Shown piece by piece: positions 16,271 through 24,219 of a stretch of DNA of 34,655 nt (positions within the stretch are counted from its first letter, which is position 1; the number at the start of each line of letters is the position of its first letter). Below the pieces are notes generated by a model. That model saw only the letters and a program-made list of their open reading frames with translations, was not told where the DNA came from and did not search any database. The position numbers and the translations under genes were made by a program. The stretch lies in assembly GCA_029884335.1 (NCBI GenBank), contig JAOUIA010000039.1, positions 1 to 34,655 on the forward strand, in the 5' to 3' direction. The DNA is from Betaproteobacteria bacterium (GTDB taxonomy: Bacteria > Pseudomonadota > Gammaproteobacteria > Burkholderiales > Casimicrobiaceae).

Positions 16271-16283
16271 TGGCATCATGTCA
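16243..16283. promoter_or_regulatory. Candidate TetR operator
   Basis: ATAATATTAT (16261-16270) is a perfect ten-base palindrome lying on the -10 box. A wider, offset pair TGACAT (16243-16248) and ATGTCA (16278-16283) flanks it. A TetR dimer bound here would block both the regulator's own promoter and the divergent GNAT gene. That is an inference from position and symmetry. Confidence 0.45.
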
Positions 16284-16880
16284 CGTTATCCGGCAGAGCG
16301 CAAGTCCCGCACACGCGAGCGCATCGTCGCCGCGGCCGAGAGGCTGATCAAGGAGCGGGGAACGGCGGGCGCGAGCGTCGAGGCGGTGATGCGCGAGGCG
16401 GGCTTGACCGTCGGGGGCTTCTACGCCCACTTCCCGTCCAAGGAGGCGATGGTCGACGAGGCGCTGCTGGTCGGCATCGAGCGCAGCCTCGGGAGCCTGA
16501 TCCAGGGGCTCGAGGACGCGCCCCCGGCGACGTTCGCGCGCATGCTGATCGACCGCTACCTGGAGCAGGCGACCGTGGGCGAGCTGGGACGGGCCTGTCC
16601 GCTCACACTGCTGCTGCCCGACGTGGCGCGCGCGGACGAGCCTGCCAAGCAGGCGTTCGCCGCGCGCACCGCGCAGCTTGTCGCCCGCGTCGAGGCGCGA
16701 CTGCCTGACGTTGCCGGCATGGCGCCGCGCGACGTTGCGCTGGCCATGTTCGCCTCGCTGGCCGGGGCCGTGTCGTTCGCGCGCGCCGCGGCCACGGCGC
16801 GCGGGCGCGACCGCATCCTCGCTGCGACGCGCACGAGCCTTGAGCGCTGGCTCGGGCTAGATCGCGCGCGCCGCGCGTAA
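16278..16880 (+). CDS. TetR family transcriptional regulator
   Basis: A 200-residue regulator. The N-terminal TetR DNA-binding domain is clear: RTRERIVAAAERLIKERG, then the helix-turn-helix ASVEAVMREAGLTVGGFYAHFPSKEAM (residues ~31-57). The C-terminal ligand domain carries LGRACPLTLLLPDVARAD, an arrangement common in small-ligand TetR proteins with a conserved Cys-Pro. The ATG starts seven bases after a consensus -10, so it is probably translated from a leaderless transcript and represses itself. It is divergent from a GNAT gene. The 3' end overlaps the convergent CaiB/BaiF gene by 24 bases. The effector is unknown. Confidence 0.9.
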   Translation: MSRYPAERKSRTRERIVAAAERLIKERGTAGASVEAVMREAGLTVGGFYAHFPSKEAMVDEALLVGIERSLGSLIQGLEDAPPATFARMLIDRYLEQATVGELGRACPLTLLLPDVARADEPAKQAFAARTAQLVARVEARLPDVAGMAPRDVALAMFASLAGAVSFARAAATARGRDRILAATRTSLERWLGLDRARRA

Positions 16881-18089
16881 CGCCGCGATCCGCGCCTCGT
16901 CGTAGCCCAGCTCGCGCAGCACCTCGTCGGTGTGCTGACCGAGCGCCGGGCCGCCGCCGGCGAAGTCGCCCGGGGTGGCCGAGAGCTTCGGCACGACCCC
17001 CGGAACCTTGAGCGTGCTGCCGTCGGCGAGCCGGGCCTCGCGGATCATCGCCCGCGCGCGGTAGTGCGCGTCGGCGGCGATGTCGCGGATCGTGAAGATG
17101 CGCGAGGAGGGCACTTCCGCGCGCTCGAGCACGGCGAGGATCTCGTCCGGCGAGCGCTGCGAGGTCCACTTCTCGATCTCGCCGTCGAGCCAATCCTGCT
17201 TCGCCGCGCGGCCCTTGTTGCCGGCGAGCGCGGGATCGTTCGCGAGGTCGTCGCGTCCCATCGCGGCGGCGAGCCGGCGGAAGATCGAGTCGCCGTTGGC
17301 CGCGATGAGGACGTGGCTGCCGTCGGCGCAGCGGTACGCCGAAGTCGGCGCGATGCCGGGCAGGATCGAGCCGGTGCGCTCGCGCACCGCGCCGAACGCG
17401 TCGAACTCGGGCAGCATCGACTCCATCACCGAGAACACCGCCTCGTAGAGCGCGACGTCGACGACCTGGCCGCGGCCCGTCGCCGCGCGCGACTGCAGCG
17501 CCATCATGGCGCCGATGACGCCGTAGAGGGCGGCGAGCGTGTCGCCGATCGACACGCCGGTGCGCGAAGGCGGGCGGTCGGGCGTGCCGGTCACGTAGCG
17601 CAGGCCGCCGAACGCCTCGCCGATCACGCCGAAGCCCGGCCGCCCGCTGTACGGGCCGTCCTGCCCGTAGCCCGAGATGCGCACCATGACCAGCCCCGGG
17701 TTGCGCGCCGACAGCGCCTCGTAACCGAGGCCCCACTCCTCGAGCGTCCCCGGCCGGAAATTCTCGACCACGACGTCGGCGCGCAGCGCGAGGTCGCGCG
17801 CGATCGCCTGTCCCTCCGGCTTGCGCAGGTCGACGGCGACCGAGCGCTTGTTGCGCGACTGCACGTGCCACCACACCGAGGTGCCGTCCTTCATGTAGCG
17901 CCACGTGCGCAGCGGGTCGCCGCTTCCCGGCGGCTCGAGCTTGACGACGTCGGCGCCGAACTCGGCGAGGATCTTCGCGCAGAACGGGCCGGCGATCAGC
18001 GCGCCCATCTCGAGGACGCGCAGGCCCGCGAGCGGTCGCGCCGAACGATCCAAGGGGAGGGAGGAGGGGGGAGGGGTGAGCGTGCCCAT
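16857..18089 (-). CDS. CaiB/BaiF family III CoA-transferase
   Basis: A 410-residue family III CoA-transferase, which shuttles CoA between acids through an aspartyl-CoA thioester. Motifs: PLAGLRVLEMGALIAGPFCAK at the N-terminus, ADVVKLEPPGSGDPLR, the SGYGQDGPY motif, and the probable catalytic Asp183 in SIGDTLAAL (equivalent to Asp169 of formyl-CoA transferase). The first ~18 residues (PPPSSLPLDRSAR) are unlike the family and are encoded by a G-rich repeat arm at 18050-18080. The true start may therefore be nearer the family motif, although no better ATG or ribosome site is visible. The gene converges on and overlaps the TetR gene by 24 bases. It is divergent from glcD. The acyl substrate is unknown. 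Confidence 0.88.
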   Translation of the reverse strand: MGTLTPPPSSLPLDRSARPLAGLRVLEMGALIAGPFCAKILAEFGADVVKLEPPGSGDPLRTWRYMKDGTSVWWHVQSRNKRSVAVDLRKPEGQAIARDLALRADVVVENFRPGTLEEWGLGYEALSARNPGLVMVRISGYGQDGPYSGRPGFGVIGEAFGGLRYVTGTPDRPPSRTGVSIGDTLAALYGVIGAMMALQSRAATGRGQVVDVALYEAVFSVMESMLPEFDAFGAVRERTGSILPGIAPTSAYRCADGSHVLIAANGDSIFRRLAAAMGRDDLANDPALAGNKGRAAKQDWLDGEIEKWTSQRSPDEILAVLERAEVPSSRIFTIRDIAADAHYRARAMIREARLADGSTLKVPGVVPKLSATPGDFAGGGPALGQHTDEVLRELGYDEARIAALRAARAI

Positions 18090-18138
18090 ACCCGCGATTC
18101 TGCCCTCGGCGGGCTCGCCCCCCAAACCCTCACCCCTC
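18071..18138. repeat. Inverted repeat bounding the caiB-glcD intergenic region
   Basis: GAGGGGTGAG (18071-18080) and CTCACCCCTC (18129-18138) are exact reverse complements, with four more G/C pairs beyond one mismatch. The left arm lies inside the CaiB N-terminus and the right arm directly before the glcD -10 box. G-rich arms of this kind occur in intergenic repeats elsewhere in the window (31172-31237). Confidence 0.6.
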
Positions 18139-18143
18139 GCCCC

Positions 18144-18149
18144 TATAAT
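18144..18149 (+). promoter_or_regulatory. TATAAT -10 box of glcD
   Basis: A perfect TATAAT in otherwise C-rich DNA, six bases before ATG 18156. The expected transcription start falls on or next to the ATG, so this also suggests a leaderless mRNA. No matching -35 is visible (the -35 position reads CCCAAA), so an activator may be needed. Confidence 0.55.
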
Positions 18150-18155
18150 TCCCCC

Positions 18156-19610
18156 ATGCTCCCGCCGTCCGTCCACGCGCAGCTCGCGGCAATCCTGCCG
18201 GGCGAGGCGCTGCTCACGGCGCCGGAGGCGACCAGGCCCTACGAGTGCGACGGGCTCACGCTGTTCCGCGAGCTGCCCGCGGCGGTCGCGCTGCCCGACA
18301 CCGAGGCGCAGGTCGTCGCGATCCTGAGGGCCTGCCACGCGGCCCGCGTCCCGGTCGTCGCGCGCGGCGCGGGCACCGGGCTCTCCGGCGGGGCGATGCC
18401 GCACAAGGATGGCGTCGTGCTGTCGCTGGCGAAGTTCCGCCGCATCCTCGCGATCGACCCGCTCGCGCGCACCGCGGTCGTCCAGCCGGGCGTGCGCAAC
18501 CTCGCGATCAGCGAGGCGGCCGCGGCGCACAACCTCTACTACGCGCCCGACCCGTCGTCGCAGATCGCCTGCACGATCGCCGGCAACGTCGCCGAGAACG
18601 CCGGCGGCGTGCACTGCCTCAAGTACGGGCTCACCGTGCACAACGTGCGTCGCGTGCGCGGGGTGACGATCGAAGGCGAGGTCGTCGAGTTCGGCAACGA
18701 AGCGCTCGACGCGCCCGGCTACGACCTCCTCGCGCTGATCAACGGCAGCGAGGGCCTGCTCGCGGTCATCACCGAGATCACCGTCAAGCTGACGCCGAAG
18801 CCGCAGTTCGCGCAGGTCGCGCTCGCCGCGTTTGCGACGATCGAAGCGGCGGGCGAGGCGGTCGGCAAGGTCATCGCGGAAGGCATCATTCCCGGAGGCC
18901 TCGAGCTCATGGACCAGGCGGCCACGCGCGCCGTCGAGCAGTTCGTGCACGCGAACTACCCGCTCGACGCCGCGGCGATCCTGCTCGTCGAGTCCGACGG
19001 CACGCCTGAGGAGGTCTCCGCGGAGATGGCCGACATCAAGCGGGTGCTGACCGATTCGGGCGCCACCGAGATCCGCGTGTCGAAGGACGAGGCGCAGCGC
19101 CTGCTGTTCTGGTCCGGTCGCAAGGCCGCGTTCCCCGCTGCCGGCCGCATCTCGCCGGACTACTACTGCATCGACGGCACGATTCCGCGCAAGGCGCTGT
19201 CCGGCGTGCTGCACAAGATCGCGGAGTGGTCCGCCGAGTACGGGCTGCGCGTGGCGAACGTGTTCCACGCCGGCGACGGCAACCTGCACCCGCTGATCCT
19301 CTACGACGCCAACGTCCCGGGCGAGGCGGACAAGACGATCGCGTTCGGCGACCGCATCCTCGACCTGTGCATCGAGGTCGGCGGCACCGTGACCGGCGAG
19401 CACGGCGTGGGCGTCGAGAAGCTGCGCGGGGCCTGCAACCAGTTCGCGCCGGCGGAGCTCGAGCGCTTCCTCGGCATCAAGCGCGCGTTCGACCCCCACG
19501 CGCTGCTCAACCCCGGCAAGGCCGTGCCCACGCTCGCGCGCTGCGCCGAGTTCGGGCGCATGCACGTGCACGGCGGCGAGCTCAAGCACGCCGAGCTGCC
19601 GCGGTACTGA
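18156..19610 (+). CDS. glcD: Glycolate oxidase FAD subunit GlcD
   Basis: A 484-residue FAD-linked oxidase of the GlcD/VAO family, of usual length. The FAD-binding domain has VVARGAGTGLSGGAMP and the SSQIACTIAGNVAENAGGVHCLKYG segment. The C-terminal cap has VFHAGDGNLHPLI and GEHGVGVEK, the histidine motifs around the flavin and substrate carboxylate. GlcD with GlcE and GlcF oxidises glycolate to glyoxylate at the membrane and passes electrons to the respiratory chain. glcE and glcF follow, after two inserted genes. There is no ribosome binding site: the upstream TATAAT is six bases from the ATG, suggesting a leaderless mRNA. It is probably the first gene of a train reaching ispF. Confidence 0.92.
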   Translation: MLPPSVHAQLAAILPGEALLTAPEATRPYECDGLTLFRELPAAVALPDTEAQVVAILRACHAARVPVVARGAGTGLSGGAMPHKDGVVLSLAKFRRILAIDPLARTAVVQPGVRNLAISEAAAAHNLYYAPDPSSQIACTIAGNVAENAGGVHCLKYGLTVHNVRRVRGVTIEGEVVEFGNEALDAPGYDLLALINGSEGLLAVITEITVKLTPKPQFAQVALAAFATIEAAGEAVGKVIAEGIIPGGLELMDQAATRAVEQFVHANYPLDAAAILLVESDGTPEEVSAEMADIKRVLTDSGATEIRVSKDEAQRLLFWSGRKAAFPAAGRISPDYYCIDGTIPRKALSGVLHKIAEWSAEYGLRVANVFHAGDGNLHPLILYDANVPGEADKTIAFGDRILDLCIEVGGTVTGEHGVGVEKLRGACNQFAPAELERFLGIKRAFDPHALLNPGKAVPTLARCAEFGRMHVHGGELKHAELPRY

Positions 19611-19623
19611 CCGGCGACGGACG

Positions 19624-21057
19624 ATGAGCGGCGTCCCTGCAGCCCGCGAGCGGCCCGCCCCGACGGTCGTGGCCGGCGTGGTCGAGCGCCTGGCGCGCGA
19701 CTACGGCGCGCGCGCGAGCACCAACGCCAGCGTGCGTGAGCAGCACGGCCACGGCGAGGGCCTCGCCGACGCGGCGCTCCCCGACGTCGTCGTGTTCCCG
19801 CACACCAACGAGGAGGTCGCGGCGATCGTGCGCCTGTGCAACGCGGCGCGCGTGCCGGTGATCGCCTTCGGCATCGGCACGTCGCTCGAGGGCCACGTCG
19901 CGGCGCTCTACGGCGGCGTCTCGCTCGACCTGTCGCAGATGAACCGCGTGCTGGAGATCAACGCCGACGACCTCGACTGCCGCGTGCAGGCGGGCGTGTC
20001 GCGCGAGCAGCTCAACGCCGAGCTCAAGGGGACGGGGCTGTTCTTCCCGATCGACCCGGGCGCCAACGCGACGATCGGCGGCATGACCGCCACGCGCGCG
20101 TCGGGCACCAACGCGGTGCGCTACGGGACGATGCGCGAGAACGTGCTCGGGCTCACCGTGGTCACCGCCGACGGGCGCATCGTGCGCACCGGCGGACGCG
20201 CGCGCAAGTCGAGCGCGGGCTACGACCTCACGCGCCTGTTCGTCGGGCAGGAAGGCACGCTGGCGATCATCACCGAGATCCAGCTCAGGCTCTACGGCGT
20301 GCCCGAGGCGATTTCCGCCGCGGTGGGCCAGTTTCCCGACCTGCGCTCGGCGGTGCAGACGGTGATCGTCGCGATGCAGCACGGCATCCCGGTCGCGCGC
20401 ATCGAGCTGCTCGACGAGCTGCAGATGCGGGCGTGCATCGCCTACTCGAAGCTCGCCGGCTACGAGGCAAGGCCCACGCTGCTCTTCGAGTTCCACGGCA
20501 CCGCCGCCGCGGTGAAGGAGCAGGCCGAGATGATGGCGGCGATCGCCGCCGACCACGGCGGCGGCGCGTTCCGCTTCGCCACGGCCGCCGAGGACCGCTC
20601 GCAGCTGTGGAAGGCGCGGCACAACGCGTGGTACGCGGCGCTGGCCCTGCGGCCGGGCGCGATGGGCTTCTCGACGGACGCCTGCGTGCCCATCAGCCGG
20701 CTTGCCGACTGCGTGCTCGAGACGCGCGAGGACGTCGAGCGGTCCGGCCTCGTCTGCCCGATCGTCGGTCACGTGGGCGACGGCAACTTCCACCTGCTGG
20801 TGCTGTTCGACCCGAACGACGGGGAGGAGCGCGCGCGCGCCGAGGCGCTCGCGCAGCGCGTGAGCCTGCGCGCGATCCGCATGGGCGGCACGTGCACCGG
20901 CGAGCACGGTGTGGGCATCCACAAGCTCGACGCGCTGGTGGCCGAGCACGGCGACGACGCCGTCGACGTGATGCGCACGATCAAGCGGGCGCTGGATCCT
21001 AACGACATACTCAATCCCGGCAAGACGGTGCCGCCGGAGAGGCGGGGCCAGGCGTGA
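19624..21057 (+). CDS. D-lactate dehydrogenase-like FAD-linked oxidase
   Basis: A 477-residue second flavoprotein of the same superfamily as GlcD, closer to mitochondrial-type D-lactate dehydrogenase (cytochrome). FAD loop: VIAFGIGTSLEGHVAA. Central stretch: IDPGANATIGGMTATRASGTNAVRYG. C-terminal motifs: HVGDGNFHLLVLF and GEHGVGIHKLD, with the usual end ALDPNDILNPGK. It would oxidise a D-2-hydroxy acid such as D-lactate. It starts 13 bases after glcD. Its position inside the glycolate oxidase cluster suggests joint handling of short hydroxy acids and use of the same GlcF-type electron acceptor, which is an inference. The end overlaps a TGAAGCTTCA palindrome. Confidence 0.88.
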   Translation: MSGVPAARERPAPTVVAGVVERLARDYGARASTNASVREQHGHGEGLADAALPDVVVFPHTNEEVAAIVRLCNAARVPVIAFGIGTSLEGHVAALYGGVSLDLSQMNRVLEINADDLDCRVQAGVSREQLNAELKGTGLFFPIDPGANATIGGMTATRASGTNAVRYGTMRENVLGLTVVTADGRIVRTGGRARKSSAGYDLTRLFVGQEGTLAIITEIQLRLYGVPEAISAAVGQFPDLRSAVQTVIVAMQHGIPVARIELLDELQMRACIAYSKLAGYEARPTLLFEFHGTAAAVKEQAEMMAAIAADHGGGAFRFATAAEDRSQLWKARHNAWYAALALRPGAMGFSTDACVPISRLADCVLETREDVERSGLVCPIVGHVGDGNFHLLVLFDPNDGEERARAEALAQRVSLRAIRMGGTCTGEHGVGIHKLDALVAEHGDDAVDVMRTIKRALDPNDILNPGKTVPPERRGQA

Positions 21058-21080
21058 AGCTTCAGTGCGTTGTTTCTGCG

Positions 21081-21103
21081 TTGCATGCGTTTCGCGCATG
21101 CAA
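21081..21103. repeat. Perfect nine-base hairpin after the lactate dehydrogenase-like gene
   Basis: TTGCATGCG (21081-21089), a five-base loop and CGCATGCAA (21095-21103) pair without mismatch. The 170-base gap 21058-21227 is unusual in this tight gene train and is A/T-richer near the hairpin. No T-run follows on the plus strand, so partial termination, an mRNA stabiliser or a mobile-repeat remnant are all possible. Confidence 0.55.
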
Positions 21104-21227
21104 AGCTCGTCGTCCGCGCTCAGGCGCGGAGCGTATGCACCAACGAGACAACCTCCTGGCCACTCACAGCTAGGGCGCAGATGCCTGCGTCCGGCACGCC
21201 GCCCGGCGCACAGTCCCACACCCGACC

Positions 21228-21914
21228 ATGTACCGCCTCTACATCGCCAACAGGAACTACTCGTCGTGGTCGCTGCGCGGCTGGCTGTGCGCGAAGCTGT
21301 CGGGCGCCCCGTTCGAGGAGGTCGACGTCCAGCTCGGCGACGGCGGGTACAACGCGTCGTACCTGGCGTTCTCGCCGCACGGGCTGGTGCCCTGCCTGCA
21401 CGACGGCGACGTCGTGGTGTGGGAGTCGCTGGCGATCGCCGAGTACCTGGCCGAGCGGCACGCCGGCATGTGGCCGGCCGACCCGAAGGCGCGGGCGTTC
21501 GCGCGGTCGATGTGCGCGGAGATGCACGCGGGCTTCCGCGACCTGCGCAACGACATGACGATGTGCATACGCGAGCGCCTCGACGTGCGGCCGTGGTCGC
21601 CGGGGCTGGCCAGGGACATCGAGCGCGTCTGCGCGCTGTGGGGCGAGGCGCGCAGGCGCTTCGGCGGCGGCGGCGACTACCTGTTCGGGGCGTTCTCCAT
21701 CGCGGATGCGTTCTTCGCGCCGGTGGCGTTCCGGTTCCAGACCTACCTCGTCGAGCCGCAGGGCGAGGCGCACGCCTACTGGCGGCGGCTGCTCGCGCAC
21801 CCGTTCCTGCGCGCGTGGGAGCAGGCGGCGTTGGCGGAGACGACGATCGTCGAGGCCGACGAGCCGCGCATCGTCTACCGCGACAAGCTGAGGGCGGCAG
21901 GACGGGCGACGTGA
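21228..21914 (+). CDS. Glutathione S-transferase
   Basis: A 228-residue GST. The N-terminal thioredoxin-like domain begins YRLYIANRNYSSWSLRGWL, with a serine pair (Ser12/Ser13) as likely glutathione-activating residues, as in zeta- and theta-like classes. GLVPCLHDG has the cis-Pro, and ESLAIAEYLAE is the gamma-glutamyl binding motif. The helical C-terminal domain has the SIADAFFAPVAFRF capping motif. The gene is inserted between the two flavoproteins and glcE and overlaps glcE by four bases. A GST here may deal with reactive glyoxal-type products of hydroxy-acid oxidation, but that is only a guess from context. Confidence 0.9.
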   Translation: MYRLYIANRNYSSWSLRGWLCAKLSGAPFEEVDVQLGDGGYNASYLAFSPHGLVPCLHDGDVVVWESLAIAEYLAERHAGMWPADPKARAFARSMCAEMHAGFRDLRNDMTMCIRERLDVRPWSPGLARDIERVCALWGEARRRFGGGGDYLFGAFSIADAFFAPVAFRFQTYLVEPQGEAHAYWRRLLAHPFLRAWEQAALAETTIVEADEPRIVYRDKLRAAGRAT

Positions 21915-22990
21915 CCGCGGGCGACCCGATCCTCGAGCGCTGGCAGGAGCGCGTGCGCGCGGCGCACGCGGCGCGCACGCCGCTGGCGATCCGCGGCGGC
22001 GGCACCAAGGCGTTCTACGGCGAGCCGGTCGCGGGCGAGCCGTTCGACACGCGCGAGTACGCCGGCATCGTCGACTACGAGCCGACGGAGCTGGTGGTTA
22101 CGGTGCGCGCGGGCACGCTGCTCGCCGACGTCGAGCGGGCGCTCGCCTCGGAGGGGCAGATGCTCGCGTTCGAGCCGCCGCACTTCGCACCCGGAGCCAC
22201 GGTCGGCGGCACGGTTGCCGCCGGGCTCTCGGGCCCGCGCCGTCCGTACGCGGGCGCGGTGCGCGACCACATGCTCGGCGTGCGCATCGTCGACGGGCGC
22301 GGCGAGGCGCTCGCGTTCGGCGGGCGCGTGATGAAGAACGTGGCGGGCTTCGACGTCACGCGGCTGATGACCGGCGCGCTGGGCACGCTCGGCATCGTGG
22401 CGGAGGCTTCGATCAAGTGCCTTCCGGTGCCCCGCGTGGAGGCCACGCGCGCCTTCGAGGTCTCCGCCGACGAGGGCATCAGGCGCGTGAACGAATGGGG
22501 CGGCAAGCCATTGCCGCTGTCGGCCAGTTGTTTCGCCGGCGGACGACTGCTCGTGCGCCTGTCGGGTGCCGCGGCCGCGGTCGAGTCGGCGATCGCGAAG
22601 CTGGGCGGCGAGGCCGTCGCCGAAGGCGCGGCGTTCTGGGCGTCGGTGCGCGACCACGCACACCCGTTCTTCGCTTCCGCGCGCGACGGCGCGCCCGTCT
22701 GGCGGCTGTCGGTGAGGTCGACGGCCCCCTACGCCGATCTCGGCGGCGAGACGCTGATCGAGTGGGGCGGGGCGCTGCGATGGCTCGTCGCGCCGCGCGC
22801 CGACGCGGCGAAGCTGCGCGCCTGGGCGTGGGCGAACGGCGGCCACGCGACGCTGTTCTCCGCGCAGGAACGCGCCGCGAGCGCCCTCCACCCGCTGCCG
22901 GGCCCGCTGGCCGGGCTGCACGCGCGCCTGCGCGCGGAGTTCGATCCGCGCGGCATCCTCAATCCCGGGCGCATGGGCGCGGTGGCGTAA
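21911..22990 (+). CDS. glcE: Glycolate oxidase subunit GlcE
   Basis: A 359-residue short FAD-binding subunit. The N-terminal half carries the FAD_binding_4 fold: PLAIRGGGTKAFYG, then LAFEPPHFAPGATVGGTVAAGLSGPRRP and GGRVMKNVAGFDVTRLMTGALGTLGI. The C-terminal half is short, as in GlcE, and ends FDPRGILNPGRMG. It partners GlcD and GlcF in the membrane-bound glycolate oxidase. GTG 21911 overlaps the GST stop by four bases. The stop TAA shares its last A with the ATG of glcF (TAATG). Confidence 0.92.
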   Translation: MTAGDPILERWQERVRAAHAARTPLAIRGGGTKAFYGEPVAGEPFDTREYAGIVDYEPTELVVTVRAGTLLADVERALASEGQMLAFEPPHFAPGATVGGTVAAGLSGPRRPYAGAVRDHMLGVRIVDGRGEALAFGGRVMKNVAGFDVTRLMTGALGTLGIVAEASIKCLPVPRVEATRAFEVSADEGIRRVNEWGGKPLPLSASCFAGGRLLVRLSGAAAAVESAIAKLGGEAVAEGAAFWASVRDHAHPFFASARDGAPVWRLSVRSTAPYADLGGETLIEWGGALRWLVAPRADAAKLRAWAWANGGHATLFSAQERAASALHPLPGPLAGLHARLRAEFDPRGILNPGRMGAVA

Positions 22991-24219
22991 TGCAGACGAA
23001 CCTCGCCGCGTTCATCCGCGACACGTCCGAGGGTCGCGAGGCCGACGCGATCCTGCGCAAGTGCGTGCACTGCGGCTTCTGCACGGCTACCTGCCCGACG
23101 TACCAGATCAACTTCGACGAGCTCGACGGCCCGCGCGGTCGCATCTACCTCATCAAGGAGGTGCTCGAGGGCAAGCGCGCCACGGCGACGACGCGGCTGC
23201 ACCTGGACCGCTGCCTCACCTGCCGCTCGTGCGAGACGACCTGCCCGTCGGGCGTGCAGTACGGCCGGCTGGCCGACATCGGCCGCGCCGTCGTCGAGCG
23301 GCAGGTCCCGCGCAGCGCCACCGAGCGTGCCACGCGCTACGCGTTGTCCAAGGGCCTGCGCTCGAAGGCGCTGTTCGGCGCCGCGCTGCTGTTCGGCCGT
23401 GCGGCGCGCGGCGTCCTGCCCACGTCGTTGGCGCGCAAGGTGCCGCGCGCGCAACCAGCCGGCGCGTGGCCGCCGCCGCGCCACGAGCGGCGCGTGATCG
23501 TCGTGCTCGGCTGCGTGCAGCCGACCATCGCGCCGTCGATCGACGCCGCGTTCGCGCGCGTGGTCGACCGCATCGGAATCTCGGCGGTGGGCATGTCTGG
23601 CAGCGGTTGCTGCGGCGCGCTGCCCTACCACCTGAACGAGCAGCAGGAGGGCCTCGACCTCGTCAGGCGCAACGTCGACGCGTGGTGGCCGGCGATCGAG
23701 CAGGGCGCCGAGGCGATCGTCACCACGTCGAGCGGCTGCGGCGTGATGGTCAAGGACTACGGCCACCTGCTGGCGGACGACCCCGCGTACAAGGCCAAGG
23801 CGGCGCGCGTGGCGGAGCTGGCGCGCGATCCGGTGGAGGTGATCGGCGGCGAGTGGAAGCGCATCGCGGCCAGGGTCGCCATGGACCGCGGCAGCCAGCG
23901 CATCGCCTTCCACCCGCCGTGCACGCTGCAGCACGGCATGAAGCTCAAGGGGCGCGTCGAGGAGATCCTGCGCGCCATCGGCCACGAGGTCGTGCCCATC
24001 GCCGATCCGCACCTCTGCTGCGGCTCGGCGGGGACGTACTCGATCCTGCAGCCCGAGCTCGCCGAGGAGCTCAAGCGCCGCAAGCTCGCTTCGATGCAGG
24101 CCGAGCGGCCCGCCGTGATCGTGTCGGCGAACATCGGCTGCCAGACGCACCTCGCGACGGGCACTTCGCGCCCGGTGCGCCACTGGATCGAGATGCTCGA
24201 CGAGAAGATGCTCAACTGA
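22990..24219 (+). CDS. glcF: Glycolate oxidase iron-sulfur subunit GlcF
   Basis: A 409-residue electron-transfer subunit. Two 4Fe-4S ferredoxin motifs are complete: Cys25-x2-Cys28-x2-Cys31-x3-Cys35-Pro and Cys75-x2-Cys78-x2-Cys81-x3-Cys85-Pro. Two CCG-type domains follow (GSGCCGALPYH and HLCCGSAGTY), as in heterodisulfide-reductase-like subunits. It takes electrons from GlcD/GlcE, and possibly from the adjacent lactate-dehydrogenase-like protein, to quinone. The start shares a base with the glcE stop, and the stop shares a base with the next start. Confidence 0.93.
   Translation: MQTNLAAFIRDTSEGREADAILRKCVHCGFCTATCPTYQINFDELDGPRGRIYLIKEVLEGKRATATTRLHLDRCLTCRSCETTCPSGVQYGRLADIGRAVVERQVPRSATERATRYALSKGLRSKALFGAALLFGRAARGVLPTSLARKVPRAQPAGAWPPPRHERRVIVVLGCVQPTIAPSIDAAFARVVDRIGISAVGMSGSGCCGALPYHLNEQQEGLDLVRRNVDAWWPAIEQGAEAIVTTSSGCGVMVKDYGHLLADDPAYKAKAARVAELARDPVEVIGGEWKRIAARVAMDRGSQRIAFHPPCTLQHGMKLKGRVEEILRAIGHEVVPIADPHLCCGSAGTYSILQPELAEELKRRKLASMQAERPAVIVSANIGCQTHLATGTSRPVRHWIEMLDEKMLN

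Noticed and set aside
16857-19589. A 910-residue minus-strand protein fused to the CaiB-type enzyme
   Set aside because: The extra N-terminal part is antisense to glcD and has the His/Arg/Asp-rich look of a shadow frame.
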